A stretch of 64,000 nucleotides of DNA from Lepidostoma basale (GCA_022606425.2 JAHDVF020000581.1:248001-312000); one strand, 5' to 3'. Positions 1-10,354 are shown, numbered from the stretch's first letter. Program-made: numbers and translations. The notes: a model not told the origin generated them from the letters alone.

Positions 1-116
1 GAGGGGAGAAAATTCTTGGTCCCGCTTCCGGTGGCGCTGTTCTCGTATCTCTCTTCCCACAGCTGATTCGTGTGTTCTCTGATAGTGCGCTTTGCGTAGC
101 TGAGAGGAAACTCAGA
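1..116 (-). pseudogene. Remnant of R1-type ORF2 C-terminus (after RNase H)
   Basis: Read from 116 downward, this frame is open to the window edge and contains YAKRTIREHT, QLWEERYENS and TGSGTKNFLP. This pattern resembles the short tail that follows RNase H in R1-like ORF2 proteins (arginine-rich helix, W-x-x-R, then T-K-x-F-x-P). It is in the +1 frame relative to ORF2, which stops at 121-123. The catalytic RNase H segment that should lie between them is absent, so a deletion with a frame change is inferred. Confidence 0.55.
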
Positions 117-120
117 GAAA

Positions 121-2952
121 CTAAATATCAATTTCGTCAGAGGGGAATGCATCTCTTCTGTATGTCTCAGGGTGGGCCGTCAATTCCCCGGTCTGCTCGA
201 CAGGATGCGGCAGCTCCGTCCACTTGACGACACCCTGGTACCCGCGGTCCCCCGGTAAGAGTTCGATCGAGCCGGTTCGTTTGACATCACCTATCATTTT
301 GAGCTCCTTGAGCCTCAGGTCCAGCGGCATCAGGTCTGCTATCGCTTGAACAGAGGTCAGAGAGACGGTCCTATAGGCCTTACAAATTCTAATGCCTATC
401 GTTCTCTGCACCCTGTTCAGCTTCAGCTGGATGTTATTCCTGCATGCCGCTTCTGCCCAGACGCTCGCCGCATAGGTGATGGTCGGCTCCACCACGCCGA
501 TATAAAGGGCCCGCAGTACCTCCGGGCTGAGTCCCCATGTGGCCTTCGCCATGCACGTCAGCTTCTTGGTGTAATTGACGGCCTTTTTGCACGCCATGTC
601 CACGTGTTTACTCCAGTTGAGAGTGTCGTCTAATACAATCCCCAGAACCTTGCAGTCCTTGGACAGCGGGAGAGGCTTCCCGTTCATCACGAGGTTAGGG
701 GCTGACGCCTTTCTTCTCGTGATGAACAAAGCCTTAGTTTTCTCCTCTGAGAATTGCAATTTGACTCGATCCCCCCAGGAGGTGATCTGTTCGAGTGTTT
801 CGTTGACTATCGCTTCCACGGCTCCGACGTCTCGGTGCCTTACGATCAGCAGCACGTCGTCGGCGAAAGCCTGGATGTGGACTTCCTTGCGATACGGCAG
901 CTGCAGAAGCTCGTCCAGCGCTATGTTCCAGAGAACCGGTCCGCAGGCTGATCCCTGGATGCAGCCCTTGCTCGTCGACCTGCTCGAGTAGGCCCCTGCG
1001 TGTCGCATCTCCACAGTCCTGTCCGAGAGGTAGTCTTTGAAGACGCCGTAGACGTTTCTCGGACAGTCATGTCGGGCGAGCTGCGACAGCAGATGGGGCC
1101 ACCAGGCGTTGTCGAACGCCCCTTTGATGTCTAGGGATATCACACAAGCGTGACACCCCTCGCTGTTTGCTTTCTTGATAAGGCCGACCGCAGATACCAT
1201 CGCGTCCTCAGTGCCCATCTGCCGGGTGAATCCGTACTGGCGGACGCTGAGCGCTCCCCGTCCTCCGAATCTCCAGGAGATGCGGTTGATCAGGAGCTTT
1301 TCGAGCGTCTTTCCCAGCACAGGAAGCAGTCCCAGGGGTCTGTAGGAGGCGACTTCTCCGTAGTCGTCCTTATTGGGCTTCGGAATGACTTTGACTCTCG
1401 CTATTTTCCACAGAATCGGAAAGGTCCCCAAACGCAGACAGGCATTGAAGATGCCGGTCAGCACCTCGGGGGCGGTCGCGAAAGCTCTCGAGCAGATGTC
1501 CGAGGTGAGATGGTCTCGTCCCGGCGCTCTGGTCGGATCCATATTATTCAGCACTCTAGAGATCTCCTCAGCCGCGAATGGGACGTCGTCCTCCGCGAGC
1601 AGTGACTCGTAGTCGTTTCGGCGAATGCAGAGCTGCTCGGGCGTTTCGCGTGAAGTTACGTCTGCGGGGAAAAAATGTTCCAGAAGTGCGGTCGCCGTCT
1701 CAAGCGCGGAGTCGGTGGTGTTATTCCCAAATTTGAGGGTGGCGGGAGGCGGACGCCGGGCGCTCTTCATGATCCTCTGTACAGACGACCAGACCGTCTC
1801 TTTATTTTGAATGCAGCAGAACTCTTTCCAGCTGTTTATCTTCGCGTGTTTGATCGCGTCTTTATATTTTTGCTTTATTTCTAGATAGGCGGGCAACGTC
1901 ACGAGCTCCTTGCGGACTGGGCCGGAACTGGCGAGTTTCCTTCTGGCCCGGACGACCTCCCTCTTCATGTCGTCCAGGTCTGAGTTCCACCACGGGTTCC
2001 TCCGGCGCTCGGGAGGCTTGATGGTCGGTATTGACTCCCGACACGCGTCCGCGATTGCCTCGATGTAGTCCCCCACCTGCCTGTTGAGCGCGCTTTGTCG
2101 CGTGTTAGATTCGATGTTTTCGACTGTGAGCTGTTTGGATACGAGGTTAATTCGTAGCGGCTTGTCAAATTTTTTCCAGTTCGCTCTGCTCGTCTTGTAC
2201 AGGAATGTAGTTTCGCATCTCCCGGCGTCGGGACTCTTGCGCAGCGACACGGTAAAAGTGATGGCGTTGTGGTCGGACAAGGCGGCTATGTCTCTATCCA
2301 CCCTCCAGTGCTCCACTTCCTTGATGAGGTTGGCGGAGCAGACGGTCACGTCGATGACGCTGCTGAGAAGAGCGCTCCCTCGCATCGTTTCGAAAGTCGG
2401 AACGGAGCCCTCGTTCAACACGTGTAGCTGGTTGTGGGAAATAAATTGATCAACCCTGTCTCCTCTCTTGTCGGTCCGTTTACTCCCCCACCAAATGCTC
2501 TTCGCGTTGACGTCGGCCCCGATCAGGATGCGGTGGTGCCTCTTCTTGTCTATCAGCTCACCGGCCTTGAGGAGTCCGGCGTCTATGTTATCGCCTGGAG
2601 GAAAGTAGAGAGAGCCCACCACCAAAGGAGGTCCTCCCACTTCTGCCTGTACAAATATGTTCGCGCGATCGCTGTGCTCGTCCAGAAGAATAGATCTCTC
2701 GGCCAGTTTCGGGTTCAAAATAATCACGGCCGCTTTAGCCGGCGAATCCGCACTGCCTTTTTGGTACACCGGACCGTCGTACGTTGACTTGTTAATTATT
2801 CCCGCGCGTCCGGTGTACGGCTCCTGAATAATCGCGACGTCATATTTTAGTGATGTGATGTTTCTAAGAAACGATAGGGTGGCTGTTTCGCACCGTTGAA
2901 GGTTCGCTTGAGCAACCCTGCATTCCCAATTCGTCGACGCTTCACTGGCCAT
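121..2952 (-). CDS. LINE ORF2: APE endonuclease and reverse transcriptase
   Basis: This is a 943-residue frame. Residues about 10-230 form an APE-type endonuclease (IIQEPY near the start, LIGADVNAKSIWWGS, then SSVIDVTVCS and LSDHNAITF). The reverse transcriptase spans about 440-760, with VIPKPNKDDYGEVASYRPLG, SLDIKGAFDNAWW (RT-A), GCIQGSACGPVLWN and the catalytic FADD in QAFADDVLL. The thumb region includes YAASVWAEA. In the cell it would nick a target and prime reverse transcription of the element RNA. The start is ATG at 2952, whose first 11 bases overlap the ORF1 stop. The frame ends soon after HPETYRRDAFPSDEIDI, where an RNase H domain would normally follow, so the protein is C-terminally truncated. 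I see no stop or frameshift within endonuclease or RT. Confidence 0.9.
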   Translation of the reverse strand: MASEASTNWECRVAQANLQRCETATLSFLRNITSLKYDVAIIQEPYTGRAGIINKSTYDGPVYQKGSADSPAKAAVIILNPKLAERSILLDEHSDRANIFVQAEVGGPPLVVGSLYFPPGDNIDAGLLKAGELIDKKRHHRILIGADVNAKSIWWGSKRTDKRGDRVDQFISHNQLHVLNEGSVPTFETMRGSALLSSVIDVTVCSANLIKEVEHWRVDRDIAALSDHNAITFTVSLRKSPDAGRCETTFLYKTSRANWKKFDKPLRINLVSKQLTVENIESNTRQSALNRQVGDYIEAIADACRESIPTIKPPERRRNPWWNSDLDDMKREVVRARRKLASSGPVRKELVTLPAYLEIKQKYKDAIKHAKINSWKEFCCIQNKETVWSSVQRIMKSARRPPPATLKFGNNTTDSALETATALLEHFFPADVTSRETPEQLCIRRNDYESLLAEDDVPFAAEEISRVLNNMDPTRAPGRDHLTSDICSRAFATAPEVLTGIFNACLRLGTFPILWKIARVKVIPKPNKDDYGEVASYRPLGLLPVLGKTLEKLLINRISWRFGGRGALSVRQYGFTRQMGTEDAMVSAVGLIKKANSEGCHACVISLDIKGAFDNAWWPHLLSQLARHDCPRNVYGVFKDYLSDRTVEMRHAGAYSSRSTSKGCIQGSACGPVLWNIALDELLQLPYRKEVHIQAFADDVLLIVRHRDVGAVEAIVNETLEQITSWGDRVKLQFSEEKTKALFITRRKASAPNLVMNGKPLPLSKDCKVLGIVLDDTLNWSKHVDMACKKAVNYTKKLTCMAKATWGLSPEVLRALYIGVVEPTITYAASVWAEAACRNNIQLKLNRVQRTIGIRICKAYRTVSLTSVQAIADLMPLDLRLKELKMIGDVKRTGSIELLPGDRGYQGVVKWTELPHPVEQTGELTAHPETYRRDAFPSDEIDI

Positions 2953-3829
2953 AATCCACCCTGGCCCTGTAAGCGACGACGTGCCTCTGGAAGTGAGGAC
3001 ACTCCTCGGAGAACACTCGATGAGTGGTCGCGAGGCGAGTTTTGTCAGATCTGTTGGAGCGCTCGCAGCTGATACAAGTATCGCTCGCGCCCGCTGCCTT
3101 CTTGCAGCTAGCCGCCTTGTGTTCGCCGCCGCAGCGCCAACAGGCCTCCTTGCTCCTGCAGTGGACAGAAGTGTGTCCGTACGACAAACACTTCTGGCAG
3201 GTAAGCACTGCCAGGTACTCCGCTACGCGGGCCCTCGCGTACCCCACATTTACAGTTTTACTTTGCCCATTAATTAAGAGCCCATATACCGGCGGCGCGA
3301 CGGAGAGGATGGCGCACTTTCGATCTTTATCCTTGCGGAACCCGACGAAGAAGAGGACCGAAGCCAACTCCTCCCTCGAGGCTCCCGCAAGGAGTCCCTC
3401 TAGGGCTCTGTTCTGTGAGAAGAGGGCGGCGACGACGTCTTCCTTGGACATCGTCGCGTCCACTCCCTTAATGATCACGCGCGGGCGGAGTTTGACCTCC
3501 TCCCGCACCTCCAAGGTGGCATTTTGTGTGACCGCATCCTTAAAAATGCGGCACTCTTCCAGGGTGTCGCACCTGACGATCACCTTGGTCGCGGTTCTCT
3601 TTAGACTCTGGATGCCGACTCCGAGAGCCGTCACCTTAACGTTTTGCTTAACGATCCTCTCGATCGCCTCGCCGGCCATTGTCTCCTTTCCGGAGATGAC
3701 GACGGTGTGCCCAGCTTTAGGGCTCACGCCGGGTGAAGCTATTGTCTGATTTGACTGATATGAGGTTTTGTTGGCGCTGCGGGGGGTCGCAGCGGCCCCG
3801 GCGTAGCTTTTGGAAGTCGATGCTTCCAC
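2942..3829 (-). CDS. LINE ORF1: gag-like nucleic-acid-binding protein
   Basis: This is a 295-residue protein with a low-complexity Ser/Ala/Thr-rich N-terminus (1-40), a central RRM-like region (about 40-190) and three C-terminal zinc knuckles. The first two are CQKCLSYGHTSVHC and CWRCGGEHKAASC; the third begins CISCERSNRSDK and ends with a histidine and EEC. This arrangement is typical of R1/Jockey-type ORF1 proteins, which coat the element RNA. It ends in YGQ-stop, with the TGA inside the ATGGCCAGTGA that also starts ORF2, giving an 11-bp overlap and suggesting coupled or reinitiated translation. It is shorter than many R1 ORF1 proteins, so the N-terminus may be truncated; ATG at 3829 is the first in frame. 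Confidence 0.85.
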   Translation of the reverse strand: MEASTSKSYAGAAATPRSANKTSYQSNQTIASPGVSPKAGHTVVISGKETMAGEAIERIVKQNVKVTALGVGIQSLKRTATKVIVRCDTLEECRIFKDAVTQNATLEVREEVKLRPRVIIKGVDATMSKEDVVAALFSQNRALEGLLAGASREELASVLFFVGFRKDKDRKCAILSVAPPVYGLLINGQSKTVNVGYARARVAEYLAVLTCQKCLSYGHTSVHCRSKEACWRCGGEHKAASCKKAAGASDTCISCERSNRSDKTRLATTHRVFSEECPHFQRHVVAYRARVDYGQ

Positions 3830-4600
3830 TTATGTTCAGCACTGGACGATAAACGTCTGCTAAGAGATAAGAGAAGAGAAGAACAAAGTGTAATATTAGT
3901 TTATTATAGAAAGTTTGGGAAGAAATTAAACGCACGCCGTGAAAACATATTTTCAATTTTACAATTAAGGTTTAGTTTTATTCCTCTTTTATCTATTTCC
4001 TAGTTCTAGTTGTCCGAATTCTTCATGGTTGAAATATCCAAATTCTGTGAAAGGATTGAAAAGGGGATAAACAATATAATGTAAAGTTCGTATTTTGAAA
4101 CAAAAAAGGTAGCCCTACAGATCTTGTTATTATAAAAACAGTTCGTTGCCCATTTAATAAGCTACATACGTAATCGTAAAACATACAAGCTTTACGACAA
4201 ACAGTAAAATTTCTCCGCGGTTATTTTTAAGATGACCTTTCCTTCGGGGAGTATCAGGATTTTGGTTAATCCTCCATGAAAGCTCTCATAGAGAGGTTGA
4301 TAAAGGAAGTTACCAGAAATTGACGAAGAGACAGCGTACTATAAAGATTAGAGTCGACTTTTGTTTTGTTTTATTTTTCTTGAAACTTTTACAAAATCAT
4401 ATAGTGGAAGCTCTACTCTCATTGTGAAATAGATTTTAAATATTATGTGTTTTTTTAATGTGACTTATACATGTTTCAAACAAATAGTATTTTCTATTAA
4501 TATGTATATCATTCTTCATTAATGTTATAAAACGTTAGAAACATGTAAAAATAAATCGAAAATGCTTTTTATAAAAATACTTTTTTCACTGACATGTATG
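3830..4600. other. AT-rich sequence without a recognisable gene
   Basis: No coding frame with recognisable content. The 4020-4130 stretch may include the 5' leader of the adjacent LINE, but nothing marks the boundary. Confidence 0.3.
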
Positions 4601-4602
4601 AA

Positions 4603-5082
4603 TCATCATCATCCATCATCATCCTAAGCTCGACAGCCCTGGGTGGGCCTTGGCTGAATCCAGGAGCTTCCTCCATTCTTGTCTGTTTGATGCCCTTATT
4701 CTCCAATTTCTCACTTGCAACACCGATGCATCCGTGTTGACACTGTCCATCCATCGCATTTTGGGCCTTCCTGGTCTTCTACGTCCCTGTGGTACTGAGA
4801 GCGTGAGGCGTTTTGTAGGGTTGTCGTCGTCCATTCTGATTATGTGACCAGCCCATCTCAAGCGCCCTACTTTGATGGATCTGATCACATCGGGCTCTTT
4901 ATAGATATCATATAGCTCTCGGTTATATCGACGACGCCAACCATTGTGGTCTCTCACTGGGCCATATATTGTCCTAAGAACCCTTCTTTCAAATGCTGCG
5001 ATGGACCTTTCAGTGTGTTTTGTCATCACCCAGGTTTCAGAGGCATATGTGAGGACTGGTTTGATCGGAGTCTTGTACAATA
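4603..5082 (-). mobile_element. LINE 3' fragment with (GAT)n-type tail, RT C-terminal region
   Basis: The frame from about 5082 down to 4619 reads through motifs typical of LINE ORF C-termini: KPVLTYASETWVM, AFERRVLRTIYGP, GRLRWAGHIIRM and GRRRPGRPKMRWMDSV. On the plus strand the 3' end is a TCATCATC-rich run (4603-4622), which is the microsatellite tail. The 5' end is truncated at the palm/thumb boundary. The exact clade is not certain (RTE-like or a related group). Confidence 0.75.
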
Positions 5083-5194
5083 GTGTATGACATGTATTAA
5101 TAGTGTATAGTAAACATTTTAAATACAAGTATATGCAGAAAAAACTTAACCTATTTCTGATATATCTAAAATTAAAAAAATCATGGAGTTTCAA

Positions 5195-5565
5195 GGGGGT
5201 TACTAAGAAGAATGTACGGAAAAACAATATATGATAGAATACCGAACCAATATATAAGGAAATAAATAAAGCTAAGTAAGTAACATTAAGATGGTTGGAC
5301 ATATGAAATTAACGGATAAAGGAAAAATCGTTAAAATGTTGTATTCAAGAAGTGCGAATTGATAAATAGTAGACACCTGAAGATGGTGTTTATTTCCAAA
5401 ACATCTTTATCTTTCTAAATTGAAGAAAACAAAGTTGAGGAAATCTGAAGAAAACATAGTGGGAAACAAAATTAATCAAATACTAACAAGCGGTCATTCT
5501 CGAGGTCGGAAAATACGACGAGGGGCATGTCGCGATGAAATAATTTAAGTTAAGATCGAGGGATA
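5195..5565 (+). mobile_element. Degraded RTE-like LINE 3' fragment
   Basis: Broken frames still show RRMYGKTIYDRI and a WLDI remnant of the usual WFGHMERM. Further on, INQILTSGHSRGR-like and cgacg-rich blocks match the intact copy at 52213-53025. It is decayed by many substitutions and joins directly to the head of a tail-sharing element at 5571. Confidence 0.5.
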
Positions 5566-5570
5566 TGTCA

Positions 5571-5800
5571 TAACTAACTAACTAACTAACTAACCATCAC
5601 GCCGTTTCAAAGGGTAGGCAGAAAGAATGGACTGTCACCGATGCGGCACTTCATCCTTCGCTTTTCGCCCCACAGGAGACGCGGTGTGATGGGTTGCGAA
5701 CCTAATCGCCACCAATAGGCATCTCCCGCGCACACCTCGATCGTAAAACATTCACAAAATAAATCTAAAACAAATAATATAAAATACAATGATTTAAAAT
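5571..5800 (-). mobile_element. Short non-autonomous element G, copy 1
   Basis: On the minus strand it runs from an AT-rich head through a conserved block (TGGTGGCGAT, CCATCACACCGCGTCTCC, GCGAAAAG, GTGCCGCATCGGT) to CTTTCTGCCTACCC and the GGCGTGATGG(TTAG)n tail. That 3' end is shared with the RTE-like LINE in this window. Other copies are at 21672-22062, 40156-40485, 47801-47962 and 48703-48955. No coding capacity is seen. Confidence 0.65.
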
Positions 5801-5837
5801 AAAATGTTTGAAATATCTTTTAGAACTTTAAAATAAT

Positions 5838-6165
5838 ATTGAAGACTGCATCATGGATAAAATTAAAAAAGGATCCCTGATATGGTTTGGACATATAGAA
5901 CGAATGGATGAGAGTAGAATGGTAAAAAAGTTGTACACAAGCAGCGTGAGTGGAAAAGAAGCTGAGAACGACCGAGGAAAACATGGTCAAATTAATCAAT
6001 TACTAAAAGGCGGTCACATTCGAATTAGGAATAATCGACGCGCGTGCATGGTACGATGTATGAATGTAGAGGAACCTGAGAGGTATGCCAGGACAGAGCA
6101 TTGTGGCGATCCATCCTCTCTGCCGTCCCCTCCGGGGAATTGGCGTGATGGTTAGTTAGTTGAGA
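5838..6165 (+). mobile_element. RTE-like LINE 3' fragment, (GTTA)n tail
   Basis: The frame contains MDKIKKGSLIWFGHIERMDE, MVKKLYTSSVSGK, INQLLKGGHIRIRNNRRAC and MVRCMNVEEPE, ending in the usual CTCTGCCG..GGCGTGATGGTTAGTTAG. These are the last ~110 residues of the LINE ORF. Only the 3' end was integrated, as is usual for LINEs. Confidence 0.75.
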
Positions 6166-7290
6166 AATTATTCAAATTGTCATTGGAACAAATGAAAAAA
6201 ATATTTTTACACCTGTCAAAATTCTTTATATACACGAAAAAACTTGTATAATTGATTTTTCGAATACGTATATAACGAATATTTCAAAATATATCATTTC
6301 TATGAAATACGAGTAGGGTCAAAGCACCAATGAATGACCGTTTAAGGTTCAGCTTGTACTGAAATCCACATTAAAGGCATTAATTTCATTATTTCAGTGT
6401 ACAAAATAAAAGAAAACAATAAAAAACACGTTGACTTCTCTAAATTCTCTAACTTTTTTTATTGAAAAATGAGTATTACTAATTAAATTAACATTTCTCT
6501 AAAAAAAATAGCACAATCACCAGTAATTGACCACTTCAGGTTATATTGACACAATACATAGATTTTGTTTTCACATTATGAAACACTCTAACATATAAAA
6601 ATATGTAAATATTCAAAGAATTGCATAAGAAATAACATTAAAAAAAAATCACTTACTACACTTTTCTTTATAAAAAACTACTAACAATCTCAGAACAACA
6701 ACGGGAAGACGCACTTTTACCGTTTGACAAGGCACAGTTCAAAACTGATAGTTTTGTTTCTTACCAACAGTTGTCTCTGCCTACCTCTTTTGTCATAGTT
6801 TCTTGGGATTAAAGTTTTTTGACTGGACACATAGAGCAATTCTTATTTTATATTTTGTTTTATTAACCAACGGTCATTTACTGGGGGCAGCCCAAATTCT
6901 GGTGCTTCGACCCTATATGAGTTATAAAACTTAATTTGTGATATTATGTAGCCCGAATAGTTTTTTCGGGTATATCTTTTTGTTTAGTTACGACCCCGAG
7001 GTCGACTCCGCGCGGCATAATTCTGTAATTTGTGCTTCAGGCAAGGGCTAAGTTTGTTCATAAGCGGGTCTTAACGGAGCGCCCTCCCAGTGTGTTCTTC
7101 GCCACTTTGTCAAACGACAAAATGTCTCCGGAAGTATGCTGAAACAAGCAACTTACTCCGTATTTGTAGGCCGTACAGTACACAAGATTATTCTGAATAT
7201 TTTGTTAAAACCGAAAAGAGTGACAACATTTTGAATGTATACAAATTCTTGTAGACAAATACTGGATTTTACCCATTGCGGATAAATATG
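6166..7290. other. Non-coding AT-rich sequence with a repeat head at 7225-7290
   Basis: No gene seen. The 7225-7290 stretch (GTAGACAAATACTGGATTTTACCC) recurs at 31458-31605 as a fold-back and in altered form near 10310, so it belongs to the repeat family that follows. Confidence 0.4.
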
Positions 7291-7295
7291 TTTTT

Positions 7296-7690
7296 ATAAG
7301 GATTAACTGTATCTCAATACAGACGGGGATGTAAATTGTTTTCTGGGAACAGAATATGGTGGCCGAGGCGTTTACGGGACTTATGACCTGTCATTGGTTG
7401 GGTTCAGCGATCGCTTTATGTATAACAACATTCTCCATTCCTCCATTCTTACGACCACCACGTCGTGACAAATTTTTGGAAGTTGTATATATATGCTAGA
7501 ATGCAACTTCCAAAAATTTGTCAGACGTTGTGGTCGTAAGAAGGGCGGAATGGGGATGTTGTTAAACATAAAGCGCTCGCTCAACCCAACCAATGACAGG
7601 TCATAAATGCTGTAAGCACCTCGGCCACCATATTCTGTTCCCAGAAAACAATTTACATCTTCTTCTGAGATACAATTAATCCTTACAAAA
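7296..7690. repeat. Long fold-back repeat (MITE-like), ~190-bp arms
   Basis: The left arm (about 7296-7490) and right arm (about 7500-7690) are inverted copies. Each contains GTATCTCA, TTGTTTTCTGGGAACAGAAT, GTGGCCGAGGCG, GACCTGTCATTGGTTGGGTT and a GGAAGTTGTAT block, separated by only a few bases. Partial single-arm relatives lie at 10355-10560 and 30820-31005. No transposase and no certain target duplication were found. Confidence 0.75.
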
Positions 7691-7789
7691 AGAGTGATTT
7701 GTGGATCGAAACGAAGCAATCTGTGTTTTTTTTTTATGAATTAAAATACTCTGGTTACTTACTTACTTCCTATGGCCATACAACTCTTG

Positions 7790-8290
7790 AAGAGTTTCAG
7801 CTCTTTAATGATTTTTTGCTAAGCTCCTCGATCCTGCGCCTTTTGTTCCCAGCAGTCCGATTCGCCCAACCTAGCCAGGTAAGCCAGAACATTGTCCATT
7901 AGGTGCTGCCTAGGCCTTCCTAGAGGTCTTTCTCGAGTCGGTCTAGACGCGTACAGGGTCTTGATTGTTCTGGTCTCTTCGGCTTGGCATACGTGCCCAA
8001 TCTTACATAGTCCGACCAACACAAATCTCGCCATGGAAGAACATAATATATCTTTAATCACATTACTCACGAATAAGGAGGGTGTCCATTCCGTACTCCT
8101 GTTACCGGTTAATCTTCAACCTGCAGCTATTGAGAGGCCAGTCAGCGTCCCGATTTGATGAAGCCAATAGGTTAGTGGATGTACTTGTGGTCGCTTTCCA
8201 TCTTCTTCATTCGGTGTCATGTCAGGTCCCCCCAACATTGACTATCATCTCGGTCCCTAAAAGCCCGAAGCAGATCTTACTATTTTTTTT
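7790..8290 (-). mobile_element. Composite of LINE C-terminal fragments
   Basis: The minus frame 7819-8070 contains RPTRERPLGRPRQHLMDNVL and ARLGESDCWEQKAQDRGA, a typical LINE ORF tail. At 8095-8170 the sequence matches (inverted) the CTCTCAATAGCTGCAG block of the LINE at 33225-33610. At 8200-8280 it matches the 3' end of the LINE at 53620-54300 (GTCCCCCCAACATTG). At least two LINE types are therefore joined here. Confidence 0.5.
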
Positions 8291-8299
8291 TTAAAAGAC

Positions 8300-8480
8300 T
8301 AAAGTCAAGGATTTATATCAATGATATTAGAATTTATTTACAATCTTCAATGTGAGCAGAAAATAGCTTATTATTATAAATAAGCAATCTGTTCGTGTCC
8401 AGGCTTAAACCAAAGTCCCCTGGATCAGGAGCCAAGCGTTCTATCACGTAGACCACCACCCGGTTTTTAAGCCAATCTAG
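8300..8480 (-). mobile_element. tRNA-derived SINE, family 2 copy
   Basis: The reverse complement gives GGTGGTGGTCTACGTGATAG, AACGCTTGGCTCCTGATCCA and a TCTGCTCACATTGAAGATTG body, matching the better copy at 51846-52065. The A-box is slightly decayed. Confidence 0.6.
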
Positions 8481-8599
8481 TCGATTATGTTGCTTAGCCA
8501 GGAAATTCGCATCATTTCCATCTTAATTTGCCCATTGTGAGCATTTCGAGGCCTTTCTTTTTGTACTGATCTCCCCGGGCTGTGACCATAATATTTATT

Positions 8600-8765
8600 G
8601 GAAGGTGGCATTGACGACCCGCCACCCCGAAGGTTCCGGGTTCGATTCACGCTGATAGCAGTGTGATTGCCACACTGTCCTGGGTCTGGTGCAGAATTCT
8701 CGTGACAATAAAATGGCGATAGATTAGCTACCTATCATATATGTCACGAAAATCAATACGATAGC
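8600..8765 (+). mobile_element. tRNA-derived SINE, family 1 copy (5' damaged)
   Basis: The B-box GGTTCGATTCA is followed by the family body GGCAGTGTGATT-like, CACACTGTC and GACAATAAAATGGCGATAGATT. The A-box portion is not recognisable, so it is 5' truncated or rearranged. Confidence 0.6.
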
Positions 8766-8829
8766 TTTACCCTTTAAATCGATTTGGTTTGCGTTGTAAT
8801 GATGTAAAGAGCAACAAATTAAAATTATA

Positions 8830-9096
8830 AATAAAATAAAATTTTATTTGAAATAATGAAAACAAAAAAAAATGATACAAAATTTCTTTATTATTATGTA
8901 TTTAGTGTGCTTCCACTTGTGTTTATGTTCGACCGGTTTTGGCAGCTTGCTGCCATTTTCTGGTATTATCACCAGATCATGCCGAAACTGGTCGAACTTA
9001 AATACAAGTGGAAGCACACTAAATACGAGTATATAATAATAAAGAAATTTTGTATAATTTTTTTTTGTTTTAATTATTTAAAATAAACTTCTACCA
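8830..9096. repeat. Fold-back repeat with degenerate hammerhead-like core
   Basis: Inverted arms (8830-8944 and 8985-9096) share ATTTAGTGTGCTTCCACTTG and GTTCGACC. The centre includes GGCAGC-loop-GCTGCC followed by AAAACCGGTCGAAC on the minus strand, the same order (stem II, AAAAC, NN, GTC) seen in better-preserved copies. A half copy is at about 36040-36130. Confidence 0.7.
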
Positions 9097-9099
9097 AGA

Positions 9100-10350
9100 A
9101 ATTTCAATAAAAAAACATTAATTATTAAAAAATGTATTTGTTTAGTTTTCTCAGAAAACGTGACATATTGTATCTATAAAAAATCCGTATATGATATAAT
9201 AGTAATATTAGAATTATCACTAGTCTGTCGAAATCATGAACGCCAAAGAATCCGTAAAAGCGCTTTTGTTCATTTATATTAAAATAAAACATTTGTTTTG
9301 GTCAGTAAATATAAAAAATATGCATTATATATATTTTTGTTTTACGTTATAGTATTGTACGATATACAAGGCAATTACGTACGAAGTGGAAAAGATAATG
9401 AAACACAAATTTATTCAGATTTCAGTATTTATTTTTTAAATCACTACATAGAACATACAATACGTTATACATGTAAAATATATAAAATGAGATGATAGTA
9501 CAAAAATGGAACAAATAATGATGTACATGTACGTTAGAATTTAAATGACGAAATCAAAATTTCGTTCCAGAAATTTTGCTTTGAGTCTTGGTATTTAATA
9601 TTCATATTTTTGTCGATTGAATAATGGAAACTTGTAAATCATAGAATTTCATAAATAAAGTAAAAATACACGATTAATCTAAACATATACTTATTTTATA
9701 TTTACAGTTCGTATATTTATTAGAATTACATAATTTTGAAGGCACAAGGGGTTCCATCAATTAATTTTTTTGATACAAAAATTTCAATAAATAATTCTGC
9801 TATACAAATTACTTTCTTCGAATAAGATATGTATTTAATGTAGTTGCTACAAATAAAAAAAATCTCTATATCCTATTTTAAATAAATTACAAAAATAATA
9901 ATAAAAAGTACATAATATAAAAATAATACTATGAAAACTGATAAGTTTTAAAAATAGCTTCTTATTCTATATACAAAAAGATTGTAATTTCAGTCTATGG
10001 CTTAATATTTACAAAAATGTAATGTGTTCAAAGTGTTTATTTTTTTTTTGTATATATCTATAAACTATCAAACTTTTGTTTTAACAGATTTTATTGTATA
10101 ATAAACATTATAAATGAACATTTTGCTAATAAGATAAAAATACGTATATGTTTACTGAACGTTCTTTGCAATAAAATAAAAATGTTTTTGAGCAATGTTC
10201 ACGATAATTGTCAATGCTACAAGTAGGGAGAAGGGACCAATTATTGACCGTTTGCCAAAGGCGCAGGAATCCAAGCATTTATAAAGCGTCTTTTATAAAT
10301 GTTTTATAATATATATATTTTTACTTGTATACGAATACTGGATTTCACCC
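9100..10350. other. Non-coding AT-rich sequence
   Basis: Very low GC, no coding frame with recognisable content. Short frames such as 9298-9495 have random composition. Confidence 0.3.
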
Positions 10351-10354
10351 ATTA

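Larger units (their letters stand above)
1..3829 (-). mobile_element. R1-clade non-LTR retrotransposon, two ORFs, RNase H region deleted
   Basis: Minus-strand LINE with a gag-like ORF1 (2942-3829) and an endonuclease plus reverse-transcriptase ORF2 (121-2952). The order APE-type endonuclease, RT with FADD, and ORF1 CCHC knuckles is that of the R1/TRAS/Waldo clade. GC content is clearly higher than in the AT-rich surroundings. The 3' end lies outside the window. A remnant of the extreme C-terminus survives at 1-116 in another frame, so the copy has an internal deletion and cannot encode a full ORF2. The 5' end is not sharply defined; AT-rich sequence begins just above 3830. Clade assignment is from motif memory, not an alignment. 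Confidence 0.85.

Noticed and set aside
346..3749. Several plus-strand frames of 60-240 aa
   Set aside because: All are antisense shadows of the GC-richer R1-like LINE ORFs.
5571..5597. AACT/TTAG short tandem runs as a possible CRISPR-like or satellite array
   Set aside because: They are the microsatellite tails of LINE and element G copies; no spaced repeats exist anywhere in the window.
9298..9495. 65-aa frame in AT-rich DNA
   Set aside because: Composition is that expected of random AT-rich sequence; no support from neighbours.
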